A stretch of 35,547 nucleotides of DNA from Hyphomicrobiales bacterium (lineage in GTDB: Bacteria; Pseudomonadota; Alphaproteobacteria; Rhizobiales; Rhizobiaceae), in NCBI GenBank assembly GCA_900465665.1, contig UBJO01000038.1, positions 1 to 35,547 of the forward strand, in the 5' to 3' direction. Made by a program: the position numbers and the translations under genes. Shown in pieces: positions 1 to 7,634 of this stretch (the first letter of the stretch is position 1; every line of letters begins with the position of its first letter). Under the pieces are notes generated by a model, which was not told where the DNA came from, ran no database searches, and worked only from the letters and a program-made list of their open reading frames with translations.

Positions 1-10
1 TACCGGCAGA

Positions 11-33
11 CTGGCGTGTATGAAACCCGCCAG
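11..33 (-). terminator. Weak hairpin after the M20 amidohydrolase
   Basis: Perfect 6-bp inverted repeat CTGGCG/CGCCAG with an 11-nt loop, 22 nt beyond the stop of the minus-strand amidohydrolase. There is no T-run after it on the minus strand, so it may only be an RNA 3' stabiliser or chance. Confidence 0.25.
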
Positions 34-55
34 CCTCGCCGACTAGCGCAGCCCA

Positions 56-1219
56 TCATTCGCCGAGCCGTTGCTCGGCCAGACGCACCCAGTAGGAGAT
101 GCCGTGGCTGATGACGTCGTCGTTGAAGTCGTAGGCCGGATTGTGCAGGCCGGCGGTATCGCCATTGCCGATGAAGATGAAGGCGCCGGGGCGGGCGTTC
201 AGCATGTAGGAAAAATCCTCGCCGCCCATCATCGGATCGATATCGACATCGACATTGCCGGCGCCCGCGATGTCGGTCGCCACCGCCGTCGCATGCTCCG
301 TCTCGTTCGCATGATTGGATGTGACGGGATAATTGCGCTGAAAATGGATATCCGCCTCGGCGTCATGCGCCTCGGCCACGCCGGCGACGATCTGCCGGAA
401 ACGCTTCTCCGCGAGATCGCGCACGGCCTCGTCGAGCGTGCGCACGGTTCCGGCAAACGTCGCCTCGTTGGGAATGACGTTATGCGCGAAGCCGGCATTG
501 AACTTGGTGACAGACACCACGACCGAGCGCAGCGGATCGACATTGCGGGATGCGATCATCTGCAGGTTGGTGATGATCTGCGTGCCGATCGCGATCGGAT
601 CGATCGTGCGGTTCGGCTGCGCCGCATGCCCGCCGCGCCCCTTGACCGTGACGGTAAACTCGTCGGTCGCGGCCATGATCGGCCCCTTGCGGATGGCGAA
701 ATGGCCGACGGGAAGGCCGGGCATGTTGTGCATGCCGTAGACCTCCTGGATGCCGAAACGCTCCATCATGCCGTCCTTGACCATCAGGTCGCCGCCGGCG
801 CCACCCTCTTCGGCCGGCTGGAAGATAACCGCGACATTGCCGTTGAAATTGCGGGTCTCGGCAAGATACTTCGCGGCCCCGAGCAGCATCGCCGTGTGGC
901 CGTCATGGCCGCAGGCGTGCATCTTGCCCGCAATCTTCGATGCCCATGGCTTGCCCGAAATCTCGGTCAGCGGCAACGCGTCCATGTCGGCGCGCAGGCC
1001 GATCGTGCGCGATCCCGCCCCATTGCCCTTGATCAGCCCGACCACGCCGGTGCGGCCGATGCCGGTGACGATCTCGTCGACGCCGAATTCCTTGAGCTTC
1101 TCGGCCACGAAGGCGGCCGTCTCTTCCACCGCGTAGAGCAGGCCCGGCCGCTCATGAATGTGCCGGCGCCACTCGGTCACTTCGTCCTGAAGTTCGGCGG
1201 CTCTGTTCAAAATCGGCAT
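56..1219 (-). CDS. M20-family amidohydrolase / aminoacylase
   Basis: A 387-residue cytoplasmic metallo-amidohydrolase of the M20D type (hippurate hydrolase / N-acyl-amino-acid hydrolase group), which cleaves an N-acyl group from an amino acid or related amide. Metal ligands and catalytic residues are in the expected order: HACGHDGH (101-108), PAEEGG with the Glu pair 137-138, His164 in MHNMPG, the dimerisation-domain GRGGHAAQP (194-202), and MMGGEDF (330-336). The in-frame ATG 63 nt further upstream (1282) is rejected because AGGGAAG sits 5 nt before the 1219 ATG, and the extra 21 residues carry no family signal. It diverges from the carboxypeptidase gene across about 154 nt. The true substrate cannot be read from sequence; 'hippurate hydrolase' would be over-specific. 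Confidence 0.9.
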   Translation of the reverse strand: MPILNRAAELQDEVTEWRRHIHERPGLLYAVEETAAFVAEKLKEFGVDEIVTGIGRTGVVGLIKGNGAGSRTIGLRADMDALPLTEISGKPWASKIAGKMHACGHDGHTAMLLGAAKYLAETRNFNGNVAVIFQPAEEGGAGGDLMVKDGMMERFGIQEVYGMHNMPGLPVGHFAIRKGPIMAATDEFTVTVKGRGGHAAQPNRTIDPIAIGTQIITNLQMIASRNVDPLRSVVVSVTKFNAGFAHNVIPNEATFAGTVRTLDEAVRDLAEKRFRQIVAGVAEAHDAEADIHFQRNYPVTSNHANETEHATAVATDIAGAGNVDVDIDPMMGGEDFSYMLNARPGAFIFIGNGDTAGLHNPAYDFNDDVISHGISYWVRLAEQRLGE

Positions 1220-1301
1220 GCTTGCTTCCCTGCTGAAAATCGAAAACGGCGGCAATAACGGGATTGATACCACGGCTCGCAAATAAGTTAGACAATGACC
1301 T

Positions 1302-1330
1302 TTGCCATGTCATGGCCATATACGTTAAAT
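1302..1330 (+). promoter_or_regulatory. Predicted promoter of the D-Ala-D-Ala carboxypeptidase gene
   Basis: TTGCCA (1302-1307), a 17-nt spacer and TTAAAT (1325-1330) form a housekeeping-sigma-like promoter 43 nt before the GTG start. The -35 lies inside a perfect 13-bp palindrome, GCCATG-T-CATGGC (1304-1316), which could be an operator. Confidence 0.45.
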
Positions 1331-1373
1331 AGGGGAAACTTTCGAGACATCAGGACATCTTTAAGGACAAACC

Positions 1374-2498
1374 GTGTCGACGCGCCAGAAACGCCTGCTT
1401 GCCGCCTTGCGGCCGATCACCATCGCCGCTTCCGCAGCCGCCATCGCTTTTTCCGCGACGACGCAGGCCTATGCCAATCCGCACATCCTGGTCGATGTGC
1501 AGAGCGGCCGCGTGCTCGAGCATGAGGATGCCTTCCGCAAGTGGTATCCGGCCTCGCTCACCAAGCTGATGACCATCTACACCACCTTCGACGCGATCCG
1601 CTCCGGCCAGATCAGCGTCGATACGCCGATCGTCATGAGCAAGACCGCCGCCGCCCAGCCGCCGGCGAAGATGTATTTCAAGCCGGGCCAGAAGCTGACG
1701 CTCGACAGCGCGCTGAAGATCCTGATCGTCAAGTCCGCCAATGATATCGCGGTCGCCGTCGCCGAAGCAGTCGGCGGCACGCAGGACGCCTTCGTTCTCC
1801 GCATGAACGCCGAAGCCGCCAAGCTCGGCATGAGCGACACCCACTTCGTCAATCCGAACGGCCTGCCCGGCAAGGGCCAGTACACGACGGCGCGCGACCT
1901 CGCGATCCTGTCGGTCGCGCTGCGCCGCGATTTCCCGCAATATGCCAGCTACTTCTCGCTGGAGGGGATCACCACGGGCAAGCAGAACATCCCCGCCATC
2001 AATATGCTGATCGGCCGCTTCGCCGGTGCCGATGGCATGAAGACCGGCTTCATCTGCGCATCGGGCTTCAACCAGATCAGCTCGGCGACGCGCAACGGCC
2101 GTACGCTGGTTTCCGTCGTGCTCGGCACCGACAGCCTTGCCGCCCGTGCGGACGCGTCGGCCGACATGCTGCAGCGCGGTTTCACCACGCAGCCGACAGG
2201 CAACGATACGCTGGGCTCGCTGAAGCCCTACGGCGAAACGCAGGAAGTCGCCGACCTCACGGCCGAAATCTGCAGCGCCAAGGGCGCCAAGATCCGCAGC
2301 GAAACGCGCGACGAGGTGGGCCGCATGAAGATCCATTCGCCCTATATCCAGGAAATGGATCACGAGCCGAACTTTGTCTATGCCGGCCTGATCCCCGGCC
2401 AGAACGAGCCGCAGCCCGACAAGCTGGCCACGGCGGCCGGCGTCGGCGACATCGCCAATGTGCCGATCCCGACCCCGCGCCCTACCTCTGGCTTCTAA
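1374..2498 (+). CDS. Secreted serine D-Ala-D-Ala carboxypeptidase (peptidase S11)
   Basis: A 374-residue penicillin-binding protein of the DacA/S11 class that trims the terminal D-Ala of peptidoglycan stem peptides in the periplasm. An N-terminal signal peptide (about residues 7-34, cleavage after AYA) is followed by the three active-site motifs: SLTK (Ser61, Lys64), SAN (121-123) and KTG (223-225). After the catalytic domain comes a low-complexity Pro/Gln-containing tail; I see no C-terminal amphipathic membrane anchor like that of E. coli DacA. The start is GTG, with AAGGA 6 nt upstream. The COG0523 GTPase gene follows after 45 nt on the same strand and may be co-transcribed. A beta-lactamase is unlikely, since the Lys of SxxK and the KTG triad are in S11 context. 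Confidence 0.92.
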   Translation: MSTRQKRLLAALRPITIAASAAAIAFSATTQAYANPHILVDVQSGRVLEHEDAFRKWYPASLTKLMTIYTTFDAIRSGQISVDTPIVMSKTAAAQPPAKMYFKPGQKLTLDSALKILIVKSANDIAVAVAEAVGGTQDAFVLRMNAEAAKLGMSDTHFVNPNGLPGKGQYTTARDLAILSVALRRDFPQYASYFSLEGITTGKQNIPAINMLIGRFAGADGMKTGFICASGFNQISSATRNGRTLVSVVLGTDSLAARADASADMLQRGFTTQPTGNDTLGSLKPYGETQEVADLTAEICSAKGAKIRSETRDEVGRMKIHSPYIQEMDHEPNFVYAGLIPGQNEPQPDKLATAAGVGDIANVPIPTPRPTSGF

Positions 2499-2543
2499 GG
2501 CTTACAGACCTCTAAGGCATAAAAAAATCCAAGGCATACAGGC

Positions 2544-3755
2544 ATGAGCGCAGTTGCGGATCGCATTCCGGTCACCATCCTCACCGGCTTTCTCGGCGCG
2601 GGCAAATCGACCCTTCTGAACCGTATCCTCAAGGATCCGGCCATGAAGGACGCCGCCGTCATCATCAACGAATTCGGCGATGTCGGCATCGATCATCTCC
2701 TGGTCGAAAGCTCCGGCGACGCGATCATCGAGCTGTCGGATGGCTGCCTGTGCTGCACGGTGCGCGGTGAACTGGTCGATACGCTCGCCAACCTGATGGA
2801 CGCGATCCAGACCGGCCGCGTCAAGCCGGTGAAGCGCGTCGTCGTCGAGACCACGGGCCTTGCCGATCCGGCGCCGGTCATGCAGGCGATCATGGGCAAT
2901 CCGATCATTGCCGAGAGCTTCTCGCTCGATGGCGTCGTCACCGTCGTCGACGCCGCCAACGGGCTGCAGACGCTCGACAACCACATGGAAGCCGTCAAGC
3001 AGGCCGCCGTCGCCGATCGCCTGATCATCTCGAAGAAGACGCTGGCTTCCCCCGCCATCCTGGAAAAGCTTGAAGCCCGCCTGCGCGCGCTCAACCCGCG
3101 CGCAGCCTTGATGGACGCCGACGAGACCGAAACCGGCACCGCCGCCACCCTCGTCAACGGTATTTATGATCCCGCCACCAAGAGCGCCGATGTCGGCCGC
3201 TGGCTGCGTGACGAAGACGCCCACGATCACGGGCATCATCATGACCACCATGGGCACGATCACGGCCATCATCATCACGGTCACCACGACCACGATCATG
3301 GGCATCACCACCATGATCATGATCATGACCACCACCATCACCACGACCACCAGCACGCGCACGACGTGAACCGTCACGACGCCTCGATCCGTTCCTTCTC
3401 GATCGTCGAGGACAAGCCGATCGACCCGATGGCGCTCGACATGTTCGTCGATCTCCTGCGCTCGGCCCATGGCGAAAAACTGCTGCGAATGAAGGCGATC
3501 GTTGCGATGTCGGATCGTCCCGACCGGCCGCTGGTGCTGCATGGCGTGCAGAGCATTTTCCACCCGCCGATCCGCCTGCCGGCATGGCCGGATCCTCAGG
3601 ACCGGCGCACCCGCATGGTGCTGATCACCAAGGATCTGCCGGAAGCCTTCGTCAAGGACCTGTTCGACGCCTTCCTCGGCAAGCCACGCATCGACACCGC
3701 CGACCGCACGGCCCTCAACGACAACCCGCTGGCTATCCCCGGAATGCGTTTCTAG
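2544..3755 (+). CDS. COG0523 (CobW/ZNG-type) GTPase with a long His-rich metal-binding loop
   Basis: A 403-residue G3E-family GTPase, a class of metallochaperones linked to zinc, cobalt or nitrile-hydratase metal loading. Visible motifs: Walker A GFLGAGKST (15-23), the family CxCC metal site in GCLCC (67-71), the ETTGLADP Walker B region (102-109), and a C-terminal CobW_C domain from about 280. Between the domains, residues 227-273 contain 31 His in 47 positions, interspersed with Asp and Gly, a likely zinc reservoir or sensor. Odd point: the base-recognition motif, normally (N/S/T)KxD before the Leu-Ala that follows, reads SKKT (163-166), so the guanine-contacting Asp is absent. It is not in a B12 cluster, so zinc handling is a better guess than cobalamin synthesis. 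No Zur-like palindrome was seen upstream. Confidence 0.9.
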   Translation: MSAVADRIPVTILTGFLGAGKSTLLNRILKDPAMKDAAVIINEFGDVGIDHLLVESSGDAIIELSDGCLCCTVRGELVDTLANLMDAIQTGRVKPVKRVVVETTGLADPAPVMQAIMGNPIIAESFSLDGVVTVVDAANGLQTLDNHMEAVKQAAVADRLIISKKTLASPAILEKLEARLRALNPRAALMDADETETGTAATLVNGIYDPATKSADVGRWLRDEDAHDHGHHHDHHGHDHGHHHHGHHDHDHGHHHHDHDHDHHHHHDHQHAHDVNRHDASIRSFSIVEDKPIDPMALDMFVDLLRSAHGEKLLRMKAIVAMSDRPDRPLVLHGVQSIFHPPIRLPAWPDPQDRRTRMVLITKDLPEAFVKDLFDAFLGKPRIDTADRTALNDNPLAIPGMRF

Positions 3756-3777
3756 CACTCCGGGAATGCGTTTTTAG
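3738..3777 (+). repeat. Tandem near-duplication over the COG0523 stop codon
   Basis: CCCGGAATGCGTTTCTAG (3738-3755) is followed 22 bp later by CCGGGAATGCGTTTTTAG (3760-3777), differing at two positions. The first copy encodes the last residues and stop; the second is out of frame and non-coding. It ends next to the stop of the convergent tusA gene. Confidence 0.75.
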
Positions 3778-3779
3778 AG

Positions 3780-4004
3780 CTATCGCTTGCGGATCAGGAA
3801 ACGGTGACCGCTCTCGGTCTTCTCGGTCTCGATCAACTCGTGACCATCCTCATGGCAGAAATGCGGAATATCGATCCCCGCCAGGGGATCGGTCGTCTCG
3901 ACACGGATCGTCGCGCCTGAAGACAGCGACGACATCTTCTTGCGTGTCTTGATGACGGGCAGCGGGCATTTCAGCCCGCGCAGATCATAGGAAATGGCGC
4001 TCAC
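3780..4004 (-). CDS. tusA: TusA-family sulfur-carrier protein
   Basis: A 74-residue protein of the TusA/SirA/YedF fold. The family signature CPLPVIKTRK (13-22) carries the conserved Cys13 that holds persulfide sulfur, within CPxP. In the best-known member the sulfur passes to tRNA 2-thiouridine synthesis, but rhizobial homologues could feed other acceptors. The start is GTG, only 6 nt after the stop of the upstream YafK-like gene and with a weak ribosome site, so translational coupling is likely. The C-terminus contains an extra Cys and two His (HFCHEDGH, 48-55), common in TusA-like proteins. The gene ends 24 nt from the convergent GTPase stop. Confidence 0.87.
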   Translation of the reverse strand: MSAISYDLRGLKCPLPVIKTRKKMSSLSSGATIRVETTDPLAGIDIPHFCHEDGHELIETEKTESGHRFLIRKR

Positions 4005-4010
4005 GCGCGA

Positions 4011-5258
4011 TCAGTCCCGGCCCCAGAACTTCCAGAACGGCTTCTTGGAGGCGACCTCGACCGATTCTGGCTGCTCGACAGGCGCGAACGCCGTCGCGGT
4101 GGTCGGAGCCGATTCCATCGGGTTCGGCGTCGGCACCGGCACGGATGCCGGGTTGACGATCGCGGCATCGGCCGTCTTCACACCAGCGGTCGCATCGGCA
4201 GGTGTCGAGCCGGTCACCGTGTTGGCGGCAACCGTGGTCGCGGTCTTGGCGGCAGCCATCCCTTCGAGATCGGCGACCTTCATCATCTTGCCGGCTTCCA
4301 GCGAGGTGCCGGTCGGCGCATAGGCGAGTTCGCGGCCCTTGCGCTGCTTGGCAACGACGGCCTTGCGCTCGGCTTCCGACGGGTCGTACCACGCCATGCC
4401 GTCGAATTCCTTCGACGCCTTGGTGTAGGCCAGCTCATAGGTCTTGTCGTAGGAGGCGAGCGCTGCCGTCAACGCCGGCGGCGTCGACATCTCGGGGCAC
4501 TTGCCGCCGGGATTGAACGCGCCCGAAGACTGCTGGTTGAAGACGTATTTCTTCTCGCAGAAATTCACTTCCGGCGGACGCTTGGTGACTTCGAAATTGT
4601 CGTAGCCGACCTTCAGCATCTTCCAGAAGTCGAAGTTCTCGTTCATCCGGTGCTTGAACATGTTCTCGGCCGTCATCCGGAACGGGAAGGCCTGCAGCTG
4701 CACGCCCGTCTGGCCGCCCTTGAAGGCGTCGCGCGCGAAAGCGTAGATCTCGAGCACCTGCTCGTCCGTCATCGAATAGCAGCCCGACGACGAGCATGCG
4801 CCGTGGATCATCAGATCCGTACCGGTGCGGCCATTGACGGCGTCATAGCGGTTCGGAAAGCCGGTATTGATGGCGAGATAATATTTCGAGTTCGGGTTCA
4901 GGTTCGCCTTGGTCAGGTTGTAGAAACCTTCCGGCGCCTGCCGGTCACCCTGTTTCACCTTGGGACCGAGACGGCCCGACCAGGCGCAGATCTTGTAGCT
5001 GGCGATCTTGTCGTAACGGTTGTCCGTCTTCGCCTTCCAGATCTCGAGCTGGCCTTCTTCCTTGAAGATGCGGATCAGGATCGGCGAATTGCGATCCATG
5101 CTCTTCGCGGCCATTTCGTTGAGGATGCGCGGCGGAAGCGGCTGTTCGACCTTGTTCTTGACCTTGGAGAGGTCGATCTGCGTGGTTTCCAACGCGTCGT
5201 TGCAGCCGGCCAAGGCCAGCGCCATCAGGGAAACATAGGCAAAATGACGAAAGCGCAT
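4011..5258 (-). CDS. YafK/DpaA-like murein L,D-transpeptidase-fold lipoprotein
   Basis: A 415-residue envelope lipoprotein. The signal peptide ends in the lipobox LAGC (Cys19). A YkuD-fold catalytic domain spans about residues 55-210, with the family motif IHGACSSSGCYSMTD: His152 and the nucleophile Cys160. This HGxCxSxGCxxMTD form is typical of the YafK branch, whose E. coli member DpaA detaches Braun lipoprotein from peptidoglycan rather than making crosslinks. Rhizobia have few or no classical Lpp proteins but do link outer-membrane proteins to peptidoglycan, so the substrate is open. The C-terminal 120 residues are Ala/Thr/Pro-rich and end in an aromatic-basic tail (KKPFWKFWGRD). The ATG at 5258 gives the complete signal peptide. 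tusA follows after 6 nt. Confidence 0.85.
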   Translation of the reverse strand: MRFRHFAYVSLMALALAGCNDALETTQIDLSKVKNKVEQPLPPRILNEMAAKSMDRNSPILIRIFKEEGQLEIWKAKTDNRYDKIASYKICAWSGRLGPKVKQGDRQAPEGFYNLTKANLNPNSKYYLAINTGFPNRYDAVNGRTGTDLMIHGACSSSGCYSMTDEQVLEIYAFARDAFKGGQTGVQLQAFPFRMTAENMFKHRMNENFDFWKMLKVGYDNFEVTKRPPEVNFCEKKYVFNQQSSGAFNPGGKCPEMSTPPALTAALASYDKTYELAYTKASKEFDGMAWYDPSEAERKAVVAKQRKGRELAYAPTGTSLEAGKMMKVADLEGMAAAKTATTVAANTVTGSTPADATAGVKTADAAIVNPASVPVPTPNPMESAPTTATAFAPVEQPESVEVASKKPFWKFWGRD

Positions 5259-5334
5259 TCAATCTAGCCCAATTACGAGATGCGACCCAATCCGTTGAAC
5301 GGGTTCGAAGTGAAGCGAATCATTGGCCCAATCT

Positions 5335-5347
5335 GGTTTATAAAACC
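5335..5347. promoter_or_regulatory. Small palindrome upstream of the YafK-like gene
   Basis: GGTTT-ATA-AAACC, a perfect 5-bp inverted repeat 77 nt before the minus-strand start. On the minus strand it contains TATAAA, which could be a -10 element, but no convincing -35 lies 16-18 nt above it. Confidence 0.25.
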
Positions 5348-5410
5348 TTAACGACCATGCCGCGCACCCACGACCCCCGCAAGCACAAAAGCTATTGATA
5401 ACACTAATGT

Positions 5411-5438
5411 GGCCAAGGTTTGGCCGCAATCCGCGGCC
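5411..5438 (-). terminator. Two mutually exclusive hairpins after accA
   Basis: GGCCGC-AATCC-GCGGCC (5422-5438) is a perfect 6-bp hairpin 27 nt past the accA stop. It overlaps a second one, GGCCAA-GGT-TTGGCC (5411-5425), which shares the bases 5422-5425. Only one can form at a time. The run after the first hairpin on the minus strand is AAACCTT, not a T-tract, so termination would be weak or Rho-assisted. Confidence 0.4.
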
Positions 5439-5464
5439 TCACCCAAGCCTGCTTCGCAGCCCTG

Positions 5465-6418
5465 TTACAGGTTGCGACCCATGTTCAGGAACTTCTGGCG
5501 GCGATCGTTGCGGATCTGCTCGCCGGTGCGGCTGGCCATTTCGCCGAGCGCATTGGCAATCACATCGCCTGTCGACGCGATCACGCTGTCAGGATCGCGA
5601 TGCGCGCCGCCGAGTGGCTCACCGATGATGCCGTCAATGATGCCGAGCGCCTTCAGATCATCCGAGGTGATCTTCATGTTGGTGGCCGCTTCCTTGGCGC
5701 GCGCGGAATCGCGCCACAGGATGGAGGCCGCACCTTCAGGCGAGATCACGCTGTAGATCGCATGCTCGAGCATGTAGACCCGGTTGCCGGTGGCGATCGC
5801 GATCGCGCCGCCCGAACCGCCTTCGCCGATGACGACGGAGATGATCGGAACCTTGAGGCCGAGGCACATTTCCGTCGAGCGGGCGATGGCTTCCGCCTGG
5901 CCGCGCTCTTCGGCGCCGACGCCGGGATAGGCACCAGCCGTATCGACCAGCGTGATGACGGGCAGACCGAAGCGGTCGGCCATCTCGAGCACACGGATCG
6001 CCTTGCGGTAGCCCTCGGGGCGCGCGCTGCCGAAATTGTGCTTCAGGCGGCTCTTCGTGTCGTTGCCCTTTTCCTGGCCGATGACGGCAACAGGCTGGCC
6101 GCGGAAGCGCGCGAGACCCGCCTGGATCGCGGCATCCTCGGAAAACTTGCGGTCGCCGGCCAGCGGCGTGAATTCCTGAAACAGCGTCTTGGCGTAATCG
6201 ACGAAGTGTGGCCGCTGCGGATGACGCGCGACCTGGGTCTTCTGCCAGGCATTGAGCTTCGAATAGATTTCGACCGTCGCTTCGCGAACACGAACTTCGA
6301 GCCTGCCGATTTCATCGGATGTGTCGATGCTCTCGTCTTCCGAGGCAATCTTCTTCAATTCGATGATCTTGCCTTCGAGGTCGGAGATCGGCTTTTCGAA
6401 GTCGAGATAATTGTGCAT
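5465..6418 (-). CDS. accA: Acetyl-CoA carboxylase carboxyltransferase subunit alpha
   Basis: A 317-residue subunit that, with AccD, transfers CO2 from carboxybiotin to acetyl-CoA, the first committed step of fatty-acid synthesis. Full family length. Typical features are the N-terminal LDFEKPISDLEGKI segment, RHPQRPHFVDY, the GDRKFSEDAAIQAGLARF region, LVDTAGAYPGVGAEERGQ, the oxyanion-hole segment GEGGSGGAIAIATG, and SVISPEGAASILWRD. The open frame extends upstream to 6781 inside xerD, but the 6418 ATG matches the family N-terminus exactly and is the real start. It lies 62 nt after the xerD stop on the same strand, so it is probably in one transcript with xerD and the small membrane protein. 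Confidence 0.97.
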   Translation of the reverse strand: MHNYLDFEKPISDLEGKIIELKKIASEDESIDTSDEIGRLEVRVREATVEIYSKLNAWQKTQVARHPQRPHFVDYAKTLFQEFTPLAGDRKFSEDAAIQAGLARFRGQPVAVIGQEKGNDTKSRLKHNFGSARPEGYRKAIRVLEMADRFGLPVITLVDTAGAYPGVGAEERGQAEAIARSTEMCLGLKVPIISVVIGEGGSGGAIAIATGNRVYMLEHAIYSVISPEGAASILWRDSARAKEAATNMKITSDDLKALGIIDGIIGEPLGGAHRDPDSVIASTGDVIANALGEMASRTGEQIRNDRRQKFLNMGRNL

Positions 6419-6480
6419 GAGGTGCGTTTCCGTTCCTTGTGCCCGGGGCATTTGTCTTTTGGCTGCCCTTGTCGCCGGTC

Positions 6481-7434
6481 CTAATCCTGCTTTTTCGCCT
6501 GTTTGGCAAGGGGGTGATGCGTTTGGACCAGTTGCTGGAGCCTTTCTTCCAGCACATGCGTGTAGATTTGCGTGGTGGAAATGTCCGAATGGCCAAGCAG
6601 TTCCTGCACCACGCGCAGATCGGCGCCGTTGGCCAGCAGATGGCTGGCAAAGGCGTGCCGCATCACGTGCGGCGAGATCATCGATGGGGTCAGCCCCGCC
6701 CGGATCGCCAGGTTCTTGAGATCGCGGGCAAAGACCTGCCGGGCGAGATACCCCTCTTTCGACGCCGCCGGAAACAGCCACGGGCTTTCCTGTGGATTTT
6801 CGGCTTTTGCCACTTCGGCGGCCAGCATCCGACCATAAAGCTTCAGCGCCGCGATCGCCGATTGCGACAGCGGCACCAGCCGCTCCTTGTTGCCCTTGCC
6901 GCGAATGATCAGGAAGCGCCCTTCCTGATCGAGCACGCGGGCGGGAAGCGATACCAGCTCGCTGACGCGCATGCCGGTGGCGTAAAGCAGCTCCAGCAAC
7001 GCCAGCATGCGCAATCGCTGCAGTTGCCCGGGCGCCTCGTCCTGCGCCTCCTCCTCGGCCTTTTCCAAAAGCCGTCCGACTTCGTCGACGCCCATCGTCT
7101 TCGGCAGCGCCCGCCCCTTCTTCGGCGCGTCGAGAATGCCGGTCGGATCGTCGGTGCGCAGCCCCTCGGCATAGAGGAACTTGTAGAACTGCCGCATCGC
7201 CGCCAGCCGCCTCGCCTGCGACGAGGGCTTGAAGCCCTGCGCGGCAAGAGACGCCAGATAGGCGGAGAGATCGGCGGACGCCGCCTCGGTCAGCCGCACG
7301 CTTCTGCCGTTCAGGAAGGAATGCAGGTCGTCGAGATCGCGCTCGTAGGAGGAAAGCGTATTGGCCGCGGCACCCCGCTCGGCGCTCATCATTTCGAGAA
7401 AGGACTCGACCTGAACGCGGCTGAGATCCCTCAT
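6481..7434 (-). CDS. xerD: Site-specific tyrosine recombinase XerD
   Basis: A 317-residue tyrosine recombinase that, with XerC, resolves chromosome dimers at dif. An N-terminal SAM-like core-binding domain (about 1-95) is followed by the catalytic domain with all key residues: Arg156 (TGMRVSEL), Lys180 (RGKGNKER), His256 and Arg259 ([14 protein letters not shown]), His282 ([15 protein letters not shown]) and the nucleophile Tyr291. Length and the [14 protein letters not shown] segment match XerD rather than a phage integrase, and no att-like repeats or phage genes surround it. Translation is likely coupled to the 58-residue gene, which ends 4 nt upstream. Placement before accA is usual in Rhizobiales. 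Confidence 0.95.
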   Translation of the reverse strand: MRDLSRVQVESFLEMMSAERGAAANTLSSYERDLDDLHSFLNGRSVRLTEAASADLSAYLASLAAQGFKPSSQARRLAAMRQFYKFLYAEGLRTDDPTGILDAPKKGRALPKTMGVDEVGRLLEKAEEEAQDEAPGQLQRLRMLALLELLYATGMRVSELVSLPARVLDQEGRFLIIRGKGNKERLVPLSQSAIAALKLYGRMLAAEVAKAENPQESPWLFPAASKEGYLARQVFARDLKNLAIRAGLTPSMISPHVMRHAFASHLLANGADLRVVQELLGHSDISTTQIYTHVLEERLQQLVQTHHPLAKQAKKQD

Positions 7435-7438
7435 CGCG

Positions 7439-7615
7439 TTACTTCTTCGCCGGGCTGATCGCGCCGGTGGCGGGCGGATTGATCCGCTCGGATGGAATGC
7501 GGATCGTCACGTCGCGCTCCTTCGGCTCGACGAAAGTCACGAGCGCCCACATCGTTCCGTATATCGCTCCGGCGATGACCGCCAATATGGCGAGAAATCG
7601 GAACAGGCTCGGCAT
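7439..7615 (-). CDS. 58-residue single-pass membrane protein upstream of xerD
   Basis: A small gene that automated callers can miss. It encodes 58 residues starting [16 protein letters not shown], with one hydrophobic helix (about 4-29) and a short polar C-terminal segment containing the [13 protein letters not shown] stretch and ending in SPAKK. Coding evidence: GGAG lies 7 nt before the ATG (7623-7626), codon use is normal for the region, and the stop is 4 nt before the xerD ATG, giving a coupled arrangement. Topology is probably N-in with a periplasmic tail. I recognise no domain and assign no function. The 65-codon frame overlapping it on the same strand (7431-7628) is very Arg-rich with no ribosome site and looks like a shadow. 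Confidence 0.8.
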   Translation of the reverse strand: MPSLFRFLAILAVIAGAIYGTMWALVTFVEPKERDVTIRIPSERINPPATGAISPAKK

Positions 7616-7634
7616 TCAACAACTCCATGGCTTT

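Noticed and set aside
71..1258. Long plus-strand frame opposite the M20 gene, and similar long antisense frames at 2502-3758, 12609-14759, 27978-29897 and 33648-35405
   Set aside because: They mirror the third-base GC bias of the real genes, have low-complexity His/Arg/Asp-rich or Val-rich translations, and lack ribosome sites and family motifs.
3222..3362. CAC/GAC repeat run as a CRISPR or satellite array
   Set aside because: It lies in frame within the GTPase gene and encodes the His-rich loop; there are no spacers.
5295..5315. GGGTTCGAAG resembling a tRNA T-arm
   Set aside because: The flanking bases do not form the T-stem and no acceptor or anticodon arm is present.
6481..7434. Phage-type integrase marking a mobile element
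   Set aside because: Motifs and length fit XerD, the neighbours are housekeeping genes, and no attachment-site repeats are seen.
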